NCBI GenBank assembly: GCA_031263335.1
Contig: JAISGB010000063.1
Coordinates: 1 to 6,006 of the forward strand
Reading direction: 5' to 3'
Length of the DNA: 6,006 nucleotides
Source: Eubacteriales Family XIII. Incertae Sedis bacterium
GTDB lineage: Bacteria > Bacillota > Clostridia > Peptostreptococcales > Anaerovoracaceae
This document shows positions 1 to 4,634 of this stretch, piece after piece. Position 1 is the stretch's first letter; every line of letters starts with the position of its first letter. Position numbers and translations under genes: made by a program. The notes beneath the pieces are model-generated. The model worked only from the letters and a program-made list of their open reading frames with translations. It ran no database searches and was not told where the DNA came from.

Positions 1-1
1 G

Positions 2-1783
2 TTGCTCATCCTGTTGTCCTTGTTGGATTCATTCACAAGAGAGTTCGCCATGAGCATTTATGCGGGCGACGCCGGGGATCTCGAACTGTTCGAACGCCAC
101 GCGTTTTTCACCGGCGAGCCAAATTCGGACCGCCTGTTCCCGCATCATCTGTACCGCCGGTTTTTACGAAAAAAAGTATCTTTGCTTGATCCCGGGGAGG
201 TACGGGATCTTTGGCAAAAAGCGGCGGACTGTTACATGAAGGTCGGCAATTCGACGGATGCTGTCGCATGTTACCGCAAATGCGAGAACTACTCGGGCAT
301 GATAGAAGCCATCTATCACTATATCCGGTCACAAAGCGAGATGACGGCCTCTACCGCCCGTTATTTTCTTGAGCATATCGCCTCAATACCCTCCGAACAA
401 CCGGAATACCGGCTCGGGGCGGATTACCTGCGGGCATATATATACATGATCCTCGTGCGGTTGGAAGAATCCGAAGAGCTATTGTCGGATATAGAGAAAC
501 GACTGTTGCCGGACGCGGAAACGCAGGACAAATATGACCTCCTGTGTGATGTGTACGCAACGTTGGGCCTCGTGCATATGATGCAGAACCGTGAAGATTT
601 TGCGGATGATTTCCGGAAGGCCGCTGCGGCGGCCGACCATATCGATCCCGAAACGTTGGCCAAAAAAAGCGGCCTGACGAGAATACATAACGGCAATGCT
701 TTTTCCATGGCCGACAACAGGCCGAGCGCCAAAGAACGGATGGAACGTGCGGTCTATCGGGCCGTCCCCCATATGGCCAAGGTTTGGTCCGGCGATATCA
801 GCGGCCTTGAGTTTATGTTTTCGGCGGAATCCGCCTACCTGTCCTTTCAGCCGGAAAAAGCGAGGGAAAACGCCTATCGATGCCTCTATAAAGCTGATTC
901 CTACGCCCAACATGATCTGATATGCAACGCCTATCCGCTTCTGGCTCGCATCGGCTACATGCAAGGCGATTATGCCGAGATGAAAAAGCAGGTTGATTGC
1001 GTCGTTGAACACGCTGACAGCCATGACAATCATGTGCTGAGAAAAATAAGGGATCATACCTTGGCGTGGTATTATATCAAATTGCGCGACCCCATGAAAG
1101 TCCCGGAGAGCATCCTTGCGTTTTCCAAAACGGAAGCGCACAATCTGGACTATGGCCGTCCGCAGATCATATATGCCCACTATCTGCTCAATATGGGCGA
1201 ATATTCGCGAATGATCGGCATGATGAAAGATACCGACAAAGGTTTATACCTGTCTCGCGGGATATGGCAAGAACGCATTGCCCGTTTGATCATGATAGCG
1301 GTGGGGTATCACTGCCTCTGCGACCACGACGCTTCGACAGACGCGTTGTGGTCAGCCTATGACCTTTGCAATGACAATGGATTGGTTGCCTTGTTCATTG
1401 AGGCGGCCGACTATATGACCGGGATGATCCAAGTTGTCCGCCAACAGGATCGACACATTTTTTCACAGGATTGGCTTGATCTCATTGACCGTGAGAGCGC
1501 CGCTTTTTCCGGACGGGCGGATAAGGTCCGCACGGTTTATAACAGGCAAAATCCCGTGAAGGTTCGCGCAAACAATCAATTGACCGAACGGGAACGGGAA
1601 GTATTGCAGTCGATCGCGCTCGGATTGACGCGCGAAGAGATCGCCGCCGAGCAATACGTCTCAGTCAATACCGTAAAGACCACGTTGCGGAACATTTACA
1701 ACAAACTGTCCGCAAACAACAAGGCCGAAGCGGTCTCGATCGCCATCGCCAAAGGCTATATCGACGGATACAAATTCGCATAG
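2..1783 (+). CDS. MalT/LAL-type LuxR-family transcriptional regulator, C-terminal part (5' end off window)
   Basis: Large LuxR-family regulators of the MalT/LAL class combine an N-terminal P-loop NTPase, a helical TPR-like sensor region and a C-terminal DNA-binding helix-turn-helix. Only the last 593 residues are visible and the frame is open to the left edge, so the NTPase and real start are missing. Near residues 48-55, HHLYRRFL matches the 'HHLFrdfL' segment that follows the NTPase in this class. Residues of about 66-500 are helix-rich with TPR-like A/Y/G patterns, for example around 70-93 (WQKAADCYMKVGNSTDAVAC). Residues of about 525-587 form a full LuxR HTH: LTEREREVL, then EEIAAEQYVSVNTVKTTL and NIYNKL. 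An in-frame ATG at 50 is unlikely to be the start, because it would cut into the conserved linker and has only a weak upstream purine run. The gene is convergent with the lower-strand operon and has visibly lower GC than it. Inducer and targets are unknown. Family assignment is firm; function is not. Confidence 0.9.
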   Translation: MLILLSLLDSFTREFAMSIYAGDAGDLELFERHAFFTGEPNSDRLFPHHLYRRFLRKKVSLLDPGEVRDLWQKAADCYMKVGNSTDAVACYRKCENYSGMIEAIYHYIRSQSEMTASTARYFLEHIASIPSEQPEYRLGADYLRAYIYMILVRLEESEELLSDIEKRLLPDAETQDKYDLLCDVYATLGLVHMMQNREDFADDFRKAAAAADHIDPETLAKKSGLTRIHNGNAFSMADNRPSAKERMERAVYRAVPHMAKVWSGDISGLEFMFSAESAYLSFQPEKARENAYRCLYKADSYAQHDLICNAYPLLARIGYMQGDYAEMKKQVDCVVEHADSHDNHVLRKIRDHTLAWYYIKLRDPMKVPESILAFSKTEAHNLDYGRPQIIYAHYLLNMGEYSRMIGMMKDTDKGLYLSRGIWQERIARLIMIAVGYHCLCDHDASTDALWSAYDLCNDNGLVALFIEAADYMTGMIQVVRQQDRHIFSQDWLDLIDRESAAFSGRADKVRTVYNRQNPVKVRANNQLTEREREVLQSIALGLTREEIAAEQYVSVNTVKTTLRNIYNKLSANNKAEAVSIAIAKGYIDGYKFA

Positions 1784-1857
1784 CGGCCTGCGCTCAAAAA
1801 TCCTCCGACCCTTGCCAACCAATACTGCCGCGCGACGATTTTGCGCTTCGCGCGTGA
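1784..1857. other. Convergent intergenic gap without a canonical terminator
   Basis: This 74-bp gap separates the stop of the LuxR-type gene (TAG at 1781-1783) from the stop of the lower-strand GNAT gene (TGA read from 1860-1858). A short hairpin, AGCG/CGCT (1782-1785 with 1791-1794), is followed on the upper strand by an A-run, not a T-run. A GC-rich inverted pair, CCGCGCG (1828-1834) and CGCGCGG (1861-1867), flanks GCGCTTCGCGC (1843-1853), again with the T-run on the wrong side for either strand. I therefore see no standard intrinsic terminator. Termination may be Rho-dependent or use these GC-rich structures. Confidence 0.6.
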
Positions 1858-1866
1858 TCACGCGCG
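1849..1866. repeat. 18-nt perfect palindrome over the GNAT stop codon
   Basis: CGCGCGTGATCACGCGCG reads the same on both strands, with its centre between 1857 and 1858. Its right half contains the GNAT stop codon (1858-1860) and the last sense codons. It lies at the convergent junction and could form a hairpin in both converging transcripts or be a dimeric protein site. The sequence shows only the symmetry; any role is inference. Confidence 0.7.
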
Positions 1867-2367
1867 GCCGGAGTAGGAACCAAGGTTCCTGTTTGTCTTC
1901 ATCACTTCGGGGAAACAGGTTTTGACGTATTGGGGGCAGGTGAAGCACTCAAAGAACTTCGGGGCGTCCTTGCGCTCCACGGCGACAAAGCCGTATTTTG
2001 CGAAAAATTTCGGGGCGCGCGCCACGAGATAGACGTGCGCGCCGCCCCGCGCCGCCGCCTCCGCGACGAGGACGTCCAACAGACGCTTCCCGAGGCCGCC
2101 CGCGCGAAAGTCCGGCGAGACGGCGATGCCGTCGCAGATGAATTCCCCCTCCCTGCGCGCGAGGACGCAACCACCCACAAGAACGCCGCGCCCATCCTTC
2201 GCCGACCAACATTTCACGATGTCGGTCGGCGTTTCGTCCTCCTCCGAAAATTCCAGCCCGTTCTCGATGAAGAACGGGACCAAGCCCTCATAATCCTCCG
2301 TCGCCGCTATCACGAACGACGGCGCGTCCTTCCTATCCTCCGCGCCTTGCTCCGTCACCTTCACCAT
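1858..2367 (-). CDS. GNAT-family N-acetyltransferase with C-terminal Cys motif
   Basis: Predicted cytosolic acetyltransferase of 169 residues, a normal length for a single GNAT domain. GNAT enzymes move the acetyl group of acetyl-CoA to an amine; the substrate here cannot be told. Residues of about 78-103 form motif A: the strand CDGIAVSP followed by the acetyl-CoA pyrophosphate loop R88-A-G-G91-L-G93. FFAKYGFVAV (121-130) matches the usual motif B 'FYeklGF' end. The N-terminal 16 residues are polar and probably non-core. After the domain comes C141-x2-C144-x6-C151 in ECFTCPQYVKTCFPEVMK; similar Cys-containing tails occur, as I recall, in some clostridial GNAT proteins and might bind metal or be redox active (inference). 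The ATG at 2367-2365 overlaps the end of the lipid kinase gene by 7 nt (ATGGTGA arrangement) and has GGAGGG six nt upstream, supporting this start and translational coupling. It is the last gene of the operon. Confidence 0.85.
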   Translation of the reverse strand: MVKVTEQGAEDRKDAPSFVIAATEDYEGLVPFFIENGLEFSEEDETPTDIVKCWSAKDGRGVLVGGCVLARREGEFICDGIAVSPDFRAGGLGKRLLDVLVAEAAARGGAHVYLVARAPKFFAKYGFVAVERKDAPKFFECFTCPQYVKTCFPEVMKTNRNLGSYSGRA

Positions 2368-3269
2368 ACGTTGCCCTCCATGTTGTCGATCGCGGTGCAG
2401 ACCCGGATCCGCTTCGGAAGCATTTTCACATCCAACGGCAAAGGATCCCCCGTTTCACCGTCCACATCCGTATTCACTTCCTCCGGCGACTCGATGCGCA
2501 GACGCCCCGTCCGAAAATAGATGACGTTCTTGTTTTCCGTATGTTGCCCCGTAAGGACGCTGAACAACAGCGGCATCAGGTTGCCCACCGGCATATCCTG
2601 AAACAGGATGACGTCAAAGAGTCCGTCGTTGATGGAGGCTTCCGGCGCGACGCGCTTGAATCCCCCCGCCGAGCGCCCGTTCATGATCAACAGGGCGTAC
2701 ATCTCCGTCTCAATCACGCGATCGGGGCAGGTGATCTTGATGGGGATCGGTTTCAATTTGGGGATCTCCGCCATCCCGCGCAGATAATAGGCCATCACGC
2801 CGAGGGTGTTCTTGACGTTGGGATCCGTCTTTTGGCTCACGTCCACCATCATGCCCATGGCCAACACGTTGACGAAGCATTTCTCGTTCGCGATCCCCAC
2901 ATCCATGAAGGTATAGCGCTCGCCCAAGGCGATCGCCAACATTTCTTCGATGCCGTAGGGCAGATCGAAATAATGGGCGAGATCGTTGGCCGTACCCGAC
3001 GGAAAGACCGCCAAGGGTATGTCCACACCGTATTGGATCATGGCGGAGACCATGCTGTTGATGGTGCCATCCCCGCCGGCGGCGATGATCTTTTCATAAT
3101 TGCGGATATCGATCTCCCCGAACACCTTGTCCAACAGGTTCTCGCGATCCGCACGGACGGGTACGATGATCCGGTTCCTGTGCTGAAACGCCTCGATCAC
3201 CCGATCGAGGTTGGAACGGAACACGCCGTTCCCCGCGTTGGGATTGTAAAACAATAAAATCTTTTTCAT
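2361..3269 (-). CDS. Diacylglycerol kinase-family lipid kinase (DgkB/YegS/BmrU type)
   Basis: Predicted soluble or membrane-associated kinase of 302 residues, the usual length of the bacterial DgkB/YegS family, which phosphorylates diacylglycerol or related lipids with ATP. The family hallmarks are in order: NPNAGNG (9-15), the nucleotide-binding GGDGT (65-69), PSGTAND (90-96), MNGRSAGG (196-203), NDGLFDV (214-220; the acidic residues of this segment contribute to the structural metal site in DgkB), and DVDGE (268-272), which holds the acidic residue acting as catalytic base in DgkB-type enzymes. No signal peptide or transmembrane helix is seen, as expected. DgkB recycles diacylglycerol, including that released by lipoteichoic acid synthesis, in Gram-positives; whether this protein does so, or uses another lipid, cannot be decided from sequence. 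The ATG lies 3 nt after the folC stop and has its own ribosome binding site. It overlaps the GNAT gene by 7 nt. The symbol is left empty because YegS, BmrU and DgkB paralogues are hard to tell apart. Confidence 0.92.
   Translation of the reverse strand: MKKILLFYNPNAGNGVFRSNLDRVIEAFQHRNRIIVPVRADRENLLDKVFGEIDIRNYEKIIAAGGDGTINSMVSAMIQYGVDIPLAVFPSGTANDLAHYFDLPYGIEEMLAIALGERYTFMDVGIANEKCFVNVLAMGMMVDVSQKTDPNVKNTLGVMAYYLRGMAEIPKLKPIPIKITCPDRVIETEMYALLIMNGRSAGGFKRVAPEASINDGLFDVILFQDMPVGNLMPLLFSVLTGQHTENKNVIYFRTGRLRIESPEEVNTDVDGETGDPLPLDVKMLPKRIRVCTAIDNMEGNVW
2374..2379 (-). promoter_or_regulatory. Ribosome binding site of the GNAT gene
   Basis: On the lower strand GGAGGG is followed by the six nt CAACGT and then the ATG of the acetyltransferase. 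It lies inside the last codons of the lipid kinase gene. It fixes the GNAT start at 2367 rather than a later one and suggests that the two genes are translated in a coupled way. Confidence 0.75.
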
Positions 3270-3272
3270 AAT

Positions 3273-4628
3273 CTATAGCCCCCTCAAACGGCCCCTTATC
3301 TCCCTGATGAGATACAATGAGCCGGTCACCAATATCAGATCGTAGGCTTCGCGTTCGCGAAGCGCCGCCTCCGTCGCGTCCCACGGCGCCTTGATCGCCA
3401 TATCCCGCGCGACGGACAAAGCGGAGGACGCCCGTCGGACCTCTTCCAATATTTCGCGGAGTTCCTCCACGCTCGCCTTTCGTTCGTTTTCCGTCTCCGT
3501 CACGATCACCTTCGCGGAAAACCCGGCGCAGATCCCGAGCATTTCCGCGACGTTCTTATCCTTGAGCGCCGAAAACACCGTCAACGTCCGTCCGCGCGGA
3601 AACAGCGACCCGATCGTCTCCGCGATCCGCCTCATGCCGTCGGGGTTGTGCGCGCCGTCCAATACGACGATGGGGTTCCCGACCGAGGATGTCTCCCGAT
3701 CGTTTACCGGAAATATACTATGGTCAACCCGTTCGAACCTGCCCGGCAACGCGGCGCGGGACAGGCCGGCCCGTAACGCGCCCTCGTCGAGGGCGACGCC
3801 GCAATCCTCCTTCAATATTTTGAACGCGCACAGGGCGCACACCGCGTTTTCCGCCTGAAACCGTCCGATCATGGAGAGCCGCAGACGCGCATAGGCTTTG
3901 CCGCCGACCTCCGCGTCGAACACCGTTCCGTCTGTGTCCGTCACGATGTCGCGCGGAACGATCCCCGAAGCGTCGATCGACTTGCATCCCTTCCGCCGCG
4001 CCTCCCGTTCTATCACGGCCTTCGCCGCGCCGGACGCGCCGTTCACGACGGGACGGCCCGCCTTGATGATCCCCGCCTTTTCCGACGCGATCTCCTCGAC
4101 GGTATCCCCCAAAACCGCGCAATGGTCGAGGGAGATCGAGGTGATCACGGACAAGAGACAATCATCCACGATGTTCGTCGAGTCCGCCCGTCCGCCCAAG
4201 CCGACCTCGAGAATGACGAAATCGACGGGGGAATCGGAAAAAAACAGCAACGCCAAGGCCGTGACGACCTCGAATTCCGTGGGGGACTCCAAACCGTCCG
4301 CAAGCATCCCGTCGATCGCGAGAAAGACGCGTTCCGTATATTCGTCCAAGGACGTCCGCGACATGATCTCGTCGTCGCACGTGATGGCGTCGCGAAAATC
4401 CGTCATATAGGGGGATAGGAACATTCCCACGCTGTAGCCGTTCGCTCGCAATCCATCGCAGATATAACGACAGACGGAACCCTTTCCGTTCGTCCCCGCG
4501 ACATGGATCACGCGCAACCCGCGTTGCGGATCGCCCAACCGGTTCATCAGCGCGCGCATCCGCGAGAGCCCGGGCTTGCTGCCGAACCGACTCAGGGCGC
4601 GGACGCGTTCTTCCGATCCGATCTTCAT
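3273..4628 (-). CDS. folC: Folylpolyglutamate synthase / dihydrofolate synthase
   Basis: FolC, a Mur-ligase superfamily enzyme, adds glutamate to dihydropteroate (making dihydrofolate) and/or extends the gamma-glutamyl tail of folates, using ATP; it acts in the cytosol. The 451-residue length is normal. Visible motifs, in order: P-loop HVAGTNGKGS (42-51), SPYMTDFRDAI (72-82), SPTEFEVVTALA (115-126), EVGLGGRADSTN (141-152), SLDHCAVLGDT (166-176), SEKAGIIKAGRP (182-193, the segment with the lysine that is carbamylated in the superfamily), QAENAVCAL (258-266), LPGRFE (294-299), LDGAHNPDG (323-331) and the C-terminal VTGSLYLI (434-441). All key elements are intact. Whether it has both activities or only FPGS activity cannot be told from this. 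It starts 6 nt after the valS stop, and valS-folC adjacency is common in Bacillota; the lipid kinase gene follows after 3 nt. The start at 4628 is supported by AGAGGG 9 nt upstream. Confidence 0.96.
   Translation of the reverse strand: MKIGSEERVRALSRFGSKPGLSRMRALMNRLGDPQRGLRVIHVAGTNGKGSVCRYICDGLRANGYSVGMFLSPYMTDFRDAITCDDEIMSRTSLDEYTERVFLAIDGMLADGLESPTEFEVVTALALLFFSDSPVDFVILEVGLGGRADSTNIVDDCLLSVITSISLDHCAVLGDTVEEIASEKAGIIKAGRPVVNGASGAAKAVIEREARRKGCKSIDASGIVPRDIVTDTDGTVFDAEVGGKAYARLRLSMIGRFQAENAVCALCAFKILKEDCGVALDEGALRAGLSRAALPGRFERVDHSIFPVNDRETSSVGNPIVVLDGAHNPDGMRRIAETIGSLFPRGRTLTVFSALKDKNVAEMLGICAGFSAKVIVTETENERKASVEELREILEEVRRASSALSVARDMAIKAPWDATEAALREREAYDLILVTGSLYLIREIRGRLRGL
3279..3285 (-). 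promoter_or_regulatory. Ribosome binding site of the lipid kinase gene
   Basis: GAGGGGG on the lower strand ends 9 nt before the kinase ATG (3269-3267). It sits within the last codons of folC, upstream of the folC TAG (3275-3273). This supports both the chosen start and translation directly after folC. Confidence 0.7.
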
Positions 4629-4634
4629 ACCGCC

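Noticed and set aside
479..1180. Lower-strand open frame of 233 codons antisense to the LuxR-type gene
   Set aside because: It lies wholly inside a well supported coding gene, shows no family motif I recognise, and its composition looks like the reverse complement of the real gene.
50..1783. A complete shorter regulator starting at the ATG at 50
   Set aside because: The upstream frame is open to the edge and encodes family-like sequence, and a LuxR protein of this architecture needs the NTPase; the upstream purine run is weak as a ribosome binding site.
1782..1800. Intrinsic terminator of the LuxR-type gene from AGCG/CGCT plus a homopolymer run
   Set aside because: The stem is only 4 bp and is followed by A residues on the transcribed upper strand, not T residues.
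2012..2048. Long GC-rich inverted repeat within the GNAT gene
   Set aside because: The arms pair only with several bulges and mismatches (best uninterrupted stretch 4-5 bp), which is easily explained by GC-rich coding sequence.
1930..2520. Upper-strand open frame of 196 codons antisense to GNAT and the kinase 3' end
   Set aside because: Arg-rich shadow translation spanning two real genes; no ribosome binding site or domain seen.
2541..3257. Upper-strand open frame of 238 codons antisense to the lipid kinase gene
   Set aside because: His/Asp/Gly-rich low-complexity translation without motifs; the opposite strand has all lipid kinase signatures.
3724..4161. Lower-strand 145-codon frame inside folC
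   Set aside because: Same-strand out-of-frame reading of folC, with an Arg/Gly-rich product characteristic of frame-shifted GC-rich codons.
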